Below are positions 40,975 to 47,387 of a DNA stretch of 64,000 nt, in pieces. The position numbers were made by a program, and so were the translations under genes. The stretch comes from an uncultured Actinomycetes bacterium. GTDB lineage: Bacteria; Actinomycetota; Actinomycetes; Mycobacteriales; Nakamurellaceae. The stretch is from NCBI GenBank assembly GCA_937926105.1, contig CALANS010000211.1, forward strand, positions 124,001 to 188,000, written 5' to 3'. Positions within the stretch are counted from its first letter, which is position 1. Every line of letters starts with the position of its first letter. Below the pieces are notes generated by a model. The model saw nothing but the letters and a program-made list of their open reading frames with translations, made no database searches and was not told the origin of the DNA.

Positions 40975-41008
40975 GCCCGGCGGTGCCGCAGCGGGACGCC
41001 CGCCGGGC
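40975..41008. repeat. 9-bp-stem inverted repeat in the 40876-41259 gap, copy 1
   Basis: GCCCGGCGG (40975-40983) pairs with CCGCCGGGC (41000-41008) across 16 nt. It lies in a 384-bp non-coding stretch between the HTH gene (minus) and the small HTH gene (plus), which also holds several other short GC-rich stems before the ribosome site at 41248. It could be a bidirectional regulatory or terminator structure. The same occurs at 44230-44263. Confidence 0.45.
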
Positions 41009-41259
41009 ATCCGTAGCTACTCGCCGACGCACTCACCTCGCCGTCCCGTACCACCGGCCGACCCACCGTCAAGGCCGCTCCGGGCCGAGCCCTCCGGGTG
41101 AATCCGGCCACCGACCCCGGCCGGGCGGCCGTGAGCATCCCGGATCCACCCGCAGCGCTGACCCTGCGGGCCTTGACCGCGGGCCCCGCGGCCGGAGGTA
41201 CGGGTGCCCCGCCGAGGAGGGCATCCGCCCCCCTCGCGGGACCCAACCAAGGAGGCATC

Positions 41260-41511
41260 GTGAACGACGCACTACGCCGAGCTCACAAGCACGCCAACAT
41301 CGCGGCGGCCGCACTCCGGCAGGCTGTTCGGGAGGCGAGAGCCGCCGGCGACAGCTGGACGGAGATCGCCGGCGCGCTGGGCATCCCGAGCCTGCTCGCC
41401 CAACAGCGGTTCGGCACCGGCGAGGAACGCGACCAGGCCCACGAGCTGCGCCTAGCGCGCAAGCTCCGCCGACGCCGCGCTACCAGCCGGCCATCGGGCG
41501 CAACGGGCTAG
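41260..41511 (+). CDS. Small HTH protein of the element, copy 1
   Basis: An 83-residue basic protein (VNDALRRAHKHANIAAAALR) with a helix-turn-helix at about 30-52: AGDSWTEIAGALGIPSLLAQ, QRFG. The W-x-EI-x-ALG-x-xxxx-QQRF pattern is common in short actinobacterial DNA-binding proteins of plasmids and chromosomes. A strong AAGGAGG at 41248-41254 sets GTG 41260. Its stop shares the CTAG at 41508-41511 with the convergent zinc-ribbon gene. Confidence 0.75.
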   Translation: MNDALRRAHKHANIAAAALRQAVREARAAGDSWTEIAGALGIPSLLAQQRFGTGEERDQAHELRLARKLRRRRATSRPSGATG

Positions 41512-41699
41512 CCACGACCGGGCAACGGCGACAGGCCCAAAGCCGGACGGCCGAGCGCCATTCGTCGCGCACACTCCGAGCACACCTTGCGTGTCTGCCA
41601 GAGACGCAGGCCGGCGAAGTAGCACCGCTCGCACTGCAACCGGTTCCACCGGCCGCGCCAATACAGCGGATAGTCATCGCTCACTCGTCTGGTCACCAT
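41508..41699 (-). CDS. Small zinc-ribbon protein B of the element, copy 1
   Basis: The 63-residue product has two Cys pairs, LQCERCYFAG and KVCSECARRM, spaced as a zinc ribbon. Function is unknown; such proteins often bind DNA or RNA. ATG 41699 is the likely start (MVTRRVSDDYPLYWRGRWNR), with GTG 41684 as an alternative and a further ATG at 41714. It overlaps the upstream zinc-ribbon gene by about 26 bp and meets the small HTH gene stop-to-stop. Confidence 0.6.
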   Translation of the reverse strand: MVTRRVSDDYPLYWRGRWNRLQCERCYFAGLRLWQTRKVCSECARRMALGRPALGLSPLPGRG

Positions 41700-41901
41700 C
41701 GCCAACCACCTCAATCACAGACCACTCGAGGCCGCAGCCGGCGCAGCGCCAACCCCGAACCACCGCGTTCAACCCGGCCGGGCCGCCCGCCACCACGCAC
41801 GGAACCGGCTCCGAGACCCACCAACTACTCCCCCCACACGACGCGCAGACGCCCGAGCCGGCAGGAGCCGGACCGGGACCAGCAACCGCATCAACCGTCA
41901 C
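41674..41901 (-). CDS. Small zinc-ribbon protein A of the element, copy 1
   Basis: A 75-residue protein with Cys pairs VCASCGG and WRCAGCGLEW, about 28 residues apart, predicting a zinc ribbon with a beta-hairpin between. It is the first gene of a two-gene minus-strand unit with zinc-ribbon B. No family is recognised. The 129-bp spacer to the divergent plus-strand gene at 42031 holds the large hairpin. Confidence 0.6.
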   Translation of the reverse strand: MTVDAVAGPGPAPAGSGVCASCGGSSWWVSEPVPCVVAGGPAGLNAVVRGWRCAGCGLEWSVIEVVGDGDQTSER

Positions 41902-41935
41902 ACCCCGAAGCTACGGACCCGCTCCGACGGCGCCC

Positions 41936-41987
41936 GCCAGTCCGAGGGGCGGGCCCGCTCCGCTTTCGGCCCGGCCCTCGGACTGGC
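41936..41987. repeat. 20-bp-stem hairpin of the element, copy 1
   Basis: Arm 41936-41955 and arm 41968-41987 are complementary at 19 of 20 positions and enclose a 12-nt loop. In this compact element it is the longest inverted repeat, lying between divergent genes. In ssDNA replicons such hairpins serve as a single-strand origin, a packaging signal or a folded attachment site. It is present identically at 45191-45242. Confidence 0.75.
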
Positions 41988-42030
41988 GACCACCCAGCGG
42001 GACCGGGCCCCCCAGCACGCCGGAGAAGCC

Positions 42031-42552
42031 ATGCCAGCAGAACTGCGACCCATCGAGCCGCCCAGCAACCACCCGACAGCCCTACGAGCATTCGCGGTCA
42101 CTCAGGACGGGCAATCCATCGGCACCATTGCGCACGTCCACTCGAAACGACCGAACGGCGCCAGCCACCGCAACGACTGGTACGCGGACCTGCCCGCCGA
42201 AGACACCTCCCCACCGTTCAAACGGCCGTGGGACACCAGACGCGCCGCCGTCGAGGCCCTGCAATTCCGCTACCACAAACGGATGACACCACCACCCGCG
42301 CCGGCCCCAGACCACACCCTGACCAGCATCCAGGCCGCCCGAGAGGAAGCCGGCGCCGCCGCCGCCCTATGGCTAGCAGCAGCCGTCACCGTCCACCACC
42401 TGACCGAGCTGGAAGCCGCCCGCCGCGTCAACCCGGCATCCCTCTGGAACGAGATACACCGCATCATCCAGTGGCTCGACGCCGCCACAAAGGACAAACC
42501 AGACGATGTACATTATCGGCTAACGCGGAAGCGCCGACAACTCACCAGATGA
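42031..42552 (+). CDS. Unknown protein of the element whose 3' end crosses attP, copy 1
   Basis: The 173-residue product is not recognised. The N-terminal half (TALRAFAVTQDGQSIGTIAH, NDWYADLPAEDTSPPFKRPW) looks like a small beta domain. The C-terminal half is helical (LWLAAAVTVHHLTELEAARR, NEIHRIIQWLDAATK). ATG 42031 has GGAG nine bases upstream. The frame runs through the core at 42506 into the next element, ending LTRKRRQLTR, and overlaps the convergent rep of copy 2 by 33 bp. This is the C-terminus expected in the circular form. Confidence 0.65.
   Translation: MPAELRPIEPPSNHPTALRAFAVTQDGQSIGTIAHVHSKRPNGASHRNDWYADLPAEDTSPPFKRPWDTRRAAVEALQFRYHKRMTPPPAPAPDHTLTSIQAAREEAGAAAALWLAAAVTVHHLTELEAARRVNPASLWNEIHRIIQWLDAATKDKPDDVHYRLTRKRRQLTR
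42496..42523 (-). other. Element-element junction (attP-equivalent)
   Basis: Minus-strand reading gives the same good XerC-like arm TTAGCCGATAA and centre TGTACA, but the other arm (42496-42506) is degenerate, TCGTCTGGTTT instead of TTATGTCA. This junction equals the attachment site of the circular element. It therefore carries one good Xer arm and one poor one, a pattern reminiscent of TLC-phi of Vibrio. Confidence 0.75.
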
Positions 42553-43662
42553 CGACGGAGACCGAGCACCCACCATCGACAGAACCTCGGTGCCCTCCTC
42601 AAAGTCCAAGCGCCCCACCGCTTGCCGCGAAAGGTCGTTGTTCCACAAGGCCGGCGCGGTAACACCGAGCTCGTCCATCACATCGCGGTGACGGCGTTCG
42701 CTCCGCCCGGCCTGACGGCCGAACCCAAACGACTCCAACATCAGCTCGCCCAACAATTTCGCTCCCACAGCTCGGGTCACACGACCCTCAACCATGGCCC
42801 GCTGTACAACCTGAACGGCGTTAACCGGGCCCGTCACCTCAGTGCCCATAGCTGACCACTTCCAACGATCCAGCGCGAGCCTGTCCACGGCCACTGGGTC
42901 CAAATCCGTCACGTGACGAATACCTGCGCGCTGCAACCAACCTTTCCGGACCTCGGCCTCCCACCGCAACGAACCCTCGGGCGCTCCCTTGTCGGCGTAG
43001 GCCTGGTGCTGGTCGTACAAGCGCACGCCCCCAGCACCGGAACCGACGAACAGCGTTTGCGCGTCACCCCGGCCCGGATCGTTATAGGTGAACGAGCGCC
43101 GAGCCCACGGCCGACGCAGAGGCCCCAGACCCTCGACGTAAAGCGCCGGCGACGTGACCGCCCGGAAATCGCGAGCCACGTCTAACCGAGTTACCCGCGC
43201 CTGCTCCAACGACTCAGCCGGCCGCACCAGCTCGCCGACCGCCAGCCACATCACCGTGACCGCCGCCGGCAGCATCCGCGGGTCGAGCAGCTCGCACCCG
43301 TACGGGTCCGCAAACCTCGCAGGGTTGCACTCGGCCTTCCCCCACGGCCTTCCGTTGATCGTCGTCACGCCGACCATTACCGCCGGGCCATCACCGTCGG
43401 AGACCGGCACCCGCTTCGAGTACGCGTGCTGGCCGCTCTCATACCGGTACGTGTGGCTATCCCAGGCACCCGGCGGCGCGTGCTCAGCAACCGGGAACGA
43501 CATCGACAGGCGGTCGATCCCCACCCCCGGCAGGCCCACGGGCCGTGGCCAATTTGGCCAAGTTTCCCCTTCTGTTAGATAGGGGAAACCCCCGCCGGCC
43601 CCCGCCGGCAACTCGCGCGATCGCGCACCACTGCTACTAGCAGAAGCCGCGAGTAGGTCCAC
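42520..43662 (-). CDS. Replication-initiator-like protein of the element, copy 2
   Basis: The 380-residue product is identical to that of copy 1 (39265-40407), including the ARVTRLDVARDF, GVRLYDQHQAYA and SLRWEAEVRK motifs. The start has the same uncertainty; internal alternatives are GTG 43539 and 43524. Its TAG lies in the middle attachment site and its 3' end overlaps the convergent plus-strand gene of copy 1. Having two intact initiators and two origin-like regions in tandem would let replication begin in one unit and end in the next. Confidence 0.7.
   Translation of the reverse strand: MDLLAASASSSGARSRELPAGAGGGFPYLTEGETWPNWPRPVGLPGVGIDRLSMSFPVAEHAPPGAWDSHTYRYESGQHAYSKRVPVSDGDGPAVMVGVTTINGRPWGKAECNPARFADPYGCELLDPRMLPAAVTVMWLAVGELVRPAESLEQARVTRLDVARDFRAVTSPALYVEGLGPLRRPWARRSFTYNDPGRGDAQTLFVGSGAGGVRLYDQHQAYADKGAPEGSLRWEAEVRKGWLQRAGIRHVTDLDPVAVDRLALDRWKWSAMGTEVTGPVNAVQVVQRAMVEGRVTRAVGAKLLGELMLESFGFGRQAGRSERRHRDVMDELGVTAPALWNNDLSRQAVGRLDFEEGTEVLSMVGARSPSSSGELSALPR
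43547..43643. repeat. Inverted-repeat cluster at the rep start, copy 2
   Basis: Same set of inverted repeats as 40292-40388, offset by 3255 bp, overlying the low-complexity N-terminal codons of the second rep. Confidence 0.65.
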
Positions 43663-43701
43663 ACGGCAAAGCTACCAGGCAACTCTCACATTCTGCGACA
43701 A

Positions 43702-44130
43702 TCAGCCGGTGTGTCCGCGCAACCTCGCCGGACCGTTGACCGCGTTCTTGATAACCAGCGGCACTCGGACGTCATCGGACCGAATAGCGCGGGCGTACTC
43801 GCCAACATCCACACTCACACCCGGGAAGCTGTAGTCATCCGGGTGGGCGCCGAAGCTCTCGCGGAAGCCCTTGATCTTGCGGTAGATGGTGGCGTCCGAG
43901 TAGCCCAGCCTGCGCAAACCGTCGAAGCCGCCTTCAAGTTTCCACACCAGCCAGAAGCCGACCCGATCCATCACGACCTGGAGAGCGGCACGCCGAGCCC
44001 CAGTCTCGATGCCATCCCAGAGCGACTCGATACGGGCCGCGCCAGCCAACGAACTCGCCATGCCGTACCCATCACGCGTGGGCATCTTCTTCGACCGGAA
44101 ATCGACCGGCTCCACCAATTCGGACGTCAT
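43702..44130 (-). CDS. Putative HTH DNA-binding protein of the element, copy 2
   Basis: Identical in sequence to the 142-residue protein at 40447-40875, with the same HTH-like stretch LRRLGYSDATIYRKIKGFRE. It lies 39 bp upstream of the second rep gene, conserving the regulator-initiator pair. No independent evidence beyond copy 1. Confidence 0.6.
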   Translation of the reverse strand: MTSELVEPVDFRSKKMPTRDGYGMASSLAGAARIESLWDGIETGARRAALQVVMDRVGFWLVWKLEGGFDGLRRLGYSDATIYRKIKGFRESFGAHPDDYSFPGVSVDVGEYARAIRSDDVRVPLVIKNAVNGPARLRGHTG

Positions 44131-44229
44131 AGCCTGAGACTACCCCGAGCAGCCGACGAGACCCTGGACCCCGTTTCGCGTTTCCGCAGGTCCCAGCCGT
44201 CTGCTGGTGTTTGCACCCCCGTGTTACAA

Positions 44230-44263
44230 GCCCGGCGGTGCCGCAGCGGGACGCCCGCCGGGC
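44230..44263. repeat. 9-bp-stem inverted repeat, copy 2
   Basis: Counterpart of 40975-41008 in the 44131-44514 non-coding stretch of copy 2. Confidence 0.45.
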
Positions 44264-44514
44264 ATCCGTAGCTACTCGCCGACGCACTCACCTCGCCGTC
44301 CCGTACCACCGGCCGACCCACCGTCAAGGCCGCTCCGGGCCGAGCCCTCCGGGTGAATCCGGCCACCGACCCCGGCCGGGCGGCCGTGAGCATCCCGGAT
44401 CCACCCGCAGCGCTGACCCTGCGGGCCTTGACCGCGGGCCCCGCGGCCGGAGGTACGGGTGCCCCGCCGAGGAGGGCATCCGCCCCCCTCGCGGGACCCA
44501 ACCAAGGAGGCATC

Positions 44515-44766
44515 GTGAACGACGCACTACGCCGAGCTCACAAGCACGCCAACATCGCGGCGGCCGCACTCCGGCAGGCTGTTCGGGAGGCGAGAGCCGC
44601 CGGCGACAGCTGGACGGAGATCGCCGGCGCGCTGGGCATCCCGAGCCTGCTCGCCCAACAGCGGTTCGGCACCGGCGAGGAACGCGACCAGGCCCACGAG
44701 CTGCGCCTAGCGCGCAAGCTCCGCCGACGCCGCGCTACCAGCCGGCCATCGGGCGCAACGGGCTAG
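44515..44766 (+). CDS. Small HTH protein of the element, copy 2
   Basis: Identical to the 83-residue protein at 41260-41511, with its strong ribosome site at 44503-44509. Its stop overlaps the convergent zinc-ribbon gene through the CTAG at 44763-44766. Confidence 0.75.
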   Translation: MNDALRRAHKHANIAAAALRQAVREARAAGDSWTEIAGALGIPSLLAQQRFGTGEERDQAHELRLARKLRRRRATSRPSGATG

Positions 44767-44954
44767 CCACGACCGGGCAACGGCGACAGGCCCAAAGCCG
44801 GACGGCCGAGCGCCATTCGTCGCGCACACTCCGAGCACACCTTGCGTGTCTGCCAGAGACGCAGGCCGGCGAAGTAGCACCGCTCGCACTGCAACCGGTT
44901 CCACCGGCCGCGCCAATACAGCGGATAGTCATCGCTCACTCGTCTGGTCACCAT
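44763..44954 (-). CDS. Small zinc-ribbon protein B of the element, copy 2
   Basis: Identical to 41508-41699: two Cys pairs (LQCERCYFAG, KVCSECARRM) in a 63-residue protein. Alternative starts are GTG 44939 and ATG 44969. Confidence 0.6.
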   Translation of the reverse strand: MVTRRVSDDYPLYWRGRWNRLQCERCYFAGLRLWQTRKVCSECARRMALGRPALGLSPLPGRG

Positions 44955-45156
44955 CGCCAACCACCTCAATCACAGACCACTCGAGGCCGCAGCCGGCGCA
45001 GCGCCAACCCCGAACCACCGCGTTCAACCCGGCCGGGCCGCCCGCCACCACGCACGGAACCGGCTCCGAGACCCACCAACTACTCCCCCCACACGACGCG
45101 CAGACGCCCGAGCCGGCAGGAGCCGGACCGGGACCAGCAACCGCATCAACCGTCAC
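44929..45156 (-). CDS. Small zinc-ribbon protein A of the element, copy 2
   Basis: Identical to 41674-41901: 75 residues with Cys pairs VCASCGG and WRCAGCGLEW. Overlaps zinc-ribbon B as in copy 1. Confidence 0.6.
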   Translation of the reverse strand: MTVDAVAGPGPAPAGSGVCASCGGSSWWVSEPVPCVVAGGPAGLNAVVRGWRCAGCGLEWSVIEVVGDGDQTSER

Positions 45157-45190
45157 ACCCCGAAGCTACGGACCCGCTCCGACGGCGCCC

Positions 45191-45242
45191 GCCAGTCCGA
45201 GGGGCGGGCCCGCTCCGCTTTCGGCCCGGCCCTCGGACTGGC
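45191..45242. repeat. 20-bp-stem hairpin of the element, copy 2
   Basis: Counterpart of 41936-41987: 19 of 20 paired positions with a 12-nt loop, between the divergent genes at 45156 and 45286. Confidence 0.75.
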
Positions 45243-45285
45243 GACCACCCAGCGGGACCGGGCCCCCCAGCACGCCGGAGAAGCC

Positions 45286-45852
45286 ATGCCAGCAGAACTG
45301 CGACCCATCGAGCCGCCCAGCAACCACCCGACAGCCCTACGAGCATTCGCGGTCACTCAGGACGGGCAATCCATCGGCACCATTGCGCACGTCCACTCGA
45401 AACGACCGAACGGCGCCAGCCACCGCAACGACTGGTACGCGGACCTGCCCGCCGAAGACACCTCCCCACCGTTCAAACGGCCGTGGGACACCAGACGCGC
45501 CGCCGTCGAGGCCCTGCAATTCCGCTACCACAAACGGATGACACCACCACCCGCGCCGGCCCCAGACCACACCCTGACCAGCATCCAGGCCGCCCGAGAG
45601 GAAGCCGGCGCCGCCGCCGCCCTATGGCTAGCAGCAGCCGTCACCGTCCACCACCTGACCGAGCTGGAAGCCGCCCGCCGCGTCAACCCGGCATCCCTCT
45701 GGAACGAGATACACCGCATCATCCAGTGGCTCGACGCCGCCACAAAGGACAAACCAGACGATGTACATTATCGGATCGTCAGCAGGGCACGGCGAGCCGC
45801 GATGGCACCCCAATCTGCCCCATCCCGAATCGACACCCGAATCGGCACTTGA
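45286..45852 (+). CDS. Unknown element protein with a chromosomally encoded C-terminus, copy 2
   Basis: The first 163 codons are identical to 42031-42552. After the core at 45761 the frame continues into chromosomal DNA, replacing the native tail LTRKRRQLTR by a 25-residue tail beginning IVSRARRAAMAPQ (188 residues in total). Integration thus creates an element-host fusion at the right end. Whether the tail is tolerated is unknown. Confidence 0.6.
   Translation: MPAELRPIEPPSNHPTALRAFAVTQDGQSIGTIAHVHSKRPNGASHRNDWYADLPAEDTSPPFKRPWDTRRAAVEALQFRYHKRMTPPPAPAPDHTLTSIQAAREEAGAAAALWLAAAVTVHHLTELEAARRVNPASLWNEIHRIIQWLDAATKDKPDDVHYRIVSRARRAAMAPQSAPSRIDTRIGT
45751..45778 (-). other. Right junction of the element with the chromosome
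   Basis: On the minus strand the XerC-like arm is now chromosomal, CGATCCGATAA, the centre is TGTACA, and the other arm is the element's degenerate TCGTCTGGTTT. Joining this arm to the left chromosomal half (39241-39257) predicts the empty site: arms CGATCCGATAA and TTATGTCATTC around TGTACA. That is a plausible ancestral dif. Confidence 0.75.
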
Positions 45853-46067
45853 GTCGGCGCCGACGACTCTGCCTCACCGGGCCCGGGACGGTAAGCCAAG
45901 GACGGCCGCGCCTCCGCGCGCGCACCCGAACATCGACCTGTCGCGCCCACGGAGGCAGCGCAGCCGGTGACGGACGAAGGCCGGCGGGCGCACCGGGGCT
46001 TGCGCCGACGGACCTCGCTCGGGCGATCCTCCGGGCACCCACCCCGGGCGGCGGCATCCGCCTCACA

Positions 46068-46100
46068 CCGGACAAAACGTCACTGTGACGTATTGTCCGG
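46068..46100. promoter_or_regulatory. 16-bp-arm inverted repeat between convergent genes
   Basis: The 288-bp gap 45853-46140 holds no gene I can support. Near its right end CCGGACAAAACGTCAC (46068-46083) and GTGACGTATTGTCCGG (46085-46100) match at 15 of 16 positions around one base. It lies downstream of osmC-like (minus) and of the element gene (plus), so a bidirectional terminator is possible. Its symmetry also suits a TetR-type operator. Confidence 0.5.
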
Positions 46101-46140
46101 GACGGACCCGGGCGCCGGCATGACCGTCTGGCTCGCCGGA

Positions 46141-46578
46141 TCACTCCTTGATCGACACCGACACCGGCGTCGCAAGCTCCACCGTCCGGGACACCGTGCA
46201 CAGCCGGTCGTGTGATCGTTGCACGGCATCGGGCAGCACCGCTCGCGCGGCGTCACCGCCTTCCCCTGCCGGGAACGTCACCGCGAAGGTCAGCTCGACG
46301 TTCGCGAGATGGCTGCCGTTCTCGTCGCGGACCTTATCGGCCTGGACCGTCATCGAGAAGGCGTCTGGCTGGGCACGCCGGCCGGTGATCAGGTCGACGT
46401 CGATTCCGCTGCATCCGCCGATCGCCGTCAGCAGCAACTCGACCGGCGTGAAGTCGGCGTCGTCACCGCTGCCGAACTCGAGCGCGCCGCCCCGCGCGTT
46501 GACGGCGCGGAACCGCCCGGGTGCCGTCCGGGTGATGGTGACCGATCGGTGGGCATCTGCTGTCGTCATGACGTTCAC
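46141..46578 (-). CDS. OsmC-family protein
   Basis: The 145-residue protein shows the OsmC/Ohr pattern: FGSGDDADFTPVELLLTAIG with GGCSGIDVDLITGRRA carrying the first redox Cys, and RSHDRLCTVSRTVELATPVS with the second. These cysteines would reduce organic hydroperoxides. An atypical position of the first Cys (GGCS) places it in the general OsmC group rather than canonical Ohr. It is the last gene before the mobile element on this side. Confidence 0.88.
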   Translation of the reverse strand: MNVMTTADAHRSVTITRTAPGRFRAVNARGGALEFGSGDDADFTPVELLLTAIGGCSGIDVDLITGRRAQPDAFSMTVQADKVRDENGSHLANVELTFAVTFPAGEGGDAARAVLPDAVQRSHDRLCTVSRTVELATPVSVSIKE

Positions 46579-46658
46579 TCTGCCATGACCGGCACCCGAC
46601 CCTCTGCGGACCGCTCCGGAGTCACCGTGCCGGCGGATCTCGTTACCGCCGCCTCACA

Positions 46659-47360
46659 TCACCTGCCCAAGCTGCCCAACGCGGCGACCACCTCGCCTAC
46701 CGGCAACACGTCACCAAGGTCGATATCGATGTCCAGCAGGTTCACCTCGTGGAACAGTTCGCAGCGCTCACCGACCGCCTCCCGCGGCACGATCACCCGG
46801 AAGCTGTCGGTGGCATCCCGGCAGGTCGCGTACACACAGTGGCTGGTGCTGATTCCGGTGACGATCACCGTGTCGATGCCCTGCGCGGTGAGCATCTCGT
46901 GGAAGTTGGTGCCCTTGAACGCCGATGCATAGCGCTTGCGGATGATCTTCTCGTCGGCCCGACGCGCCAGTCGGGGGTCCAGCTCGAACAGCTGCTCGTC
47001 GCCCGGCTCGTCGCGCCGGACCAGCTTCCGGTCGTGCGGGCTCGGCGGATGCGCGGGATCAACGGCATAGGTGGTGAAGTACACCGGAACTCCCGCTGCC
47101 CTGGCCGCCGCCAACACGATCAGGCACCCATCCAGCACCGACTGGACATCCGAGCCGAGCGCGGTGTCCGGCCGGGTCCAGTAGCCGGCCATGTCGATCA
47201 CCACCAGGGCGGGCCGCTGCCCGAAGCCCACCCGACCGGCCCAGCCGCGCTGCTGGTACTGCCGGCGCAGGTGGTCGAGATGCTCTCGCAGCGGCCCGCG
47301 CAACTGCTCGGGCATGCGGAGATCAGGAGATCCGAAGGACGGTTCACGCTGTCTGGCCAT
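46659..47360 (-). CDS. Isochorismatase-fold cysteine hydrolase
   Basis: The 233-residue protein shows the catalytic triad of the family: Asp56 in ALVVIDMAGYW, Lys142 in EKIIRKRYASAF and Cys175 in VTGISTSHCVYATCRDA. Members hydrolyse C-N bonds of nicotinamide, biuret, N-carbamoylsarcosine and similar amides. The nearby creatininase-family gene and peptide-type transporter make a carbamoyl-amino-acid or amide substrate attractive, but this is inference. It follows the substrate-binding protein gene by 27 bp in the same operon. Confidence 0.82.
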   Translation of the reverse strand: MARQREPSFGSPDLRMPEQLRGPLREHLDHLRRQYQQRGWAGRVGFGQRPALVVIDMAGYWTRPDTALGSDVQSVLDGCLIVLAAARAAGVPVYFTTYAVDPAHPPSPHDRKLVRRDEPGDEQLFELDPRLARRADEKIIRKRYASAFKGTNFHEMLTAQGIDTVIVTGISTSHCVYATCRDATDSFRVIVPREAVGERCELFHEVNLLDIDIDLGDVLPVGEVVAALGSLGR

Positions 47361-47387
47361 CGTGCGACCCTTCCTCAGTCGGCCCGG

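Larger units (their letters stand above)
39251..42505 (-). mobile_element. dif-integrated element, copy 1 (3255 bp)
   Basis: The unit is bounded by the 14-bp core starting at 39251 and the next core at 42506. It encodes a replication-initiator-like protein and a putative HTH regulator (minus). It also carries a small HTH protein (plus), two small zinc-ribbon proteins (minus) and an unknown protein (plus). Two structured non-coding sites are present. No tyrosine or serine recombinase is visible, so host XerC/XerD presumably insert it. It is followed immediately by an apparently identical copy in the same orientation. Confidence 0.85.
42506..45760 (-). mobile_element. dif-integrated element, copy 2 (3255 bp)
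   Basis: Second head-to-tail copy. All coding products compared are identical to copy 1 apart from the C-terminus of the plus-strand gene that crosses the right junction. The same offset of 3255 bp applies to every feature. Identical tandem copies point to recent duplication or repeated integration at the reconstituted dif. Confidence 0.85.

Noticed and set aside
40956..42662. Plus-strand Arg/Pro-rich frame of 568 codons in the element (and 44211-46088 in copy 2)
   Set aside because: It spans several better-supported genes on both strands and the attachment site; its composition is typical of an out-of-frame reading.
39251..45760. Search for integrase, Zot-like ATPase, coat protein with signal and TM helix, or relaxase in the element
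   Set aside because: No frame on either strand shows such motifs or a convincing membrane helix; the element is therefore not called a complete filamentous prophage.
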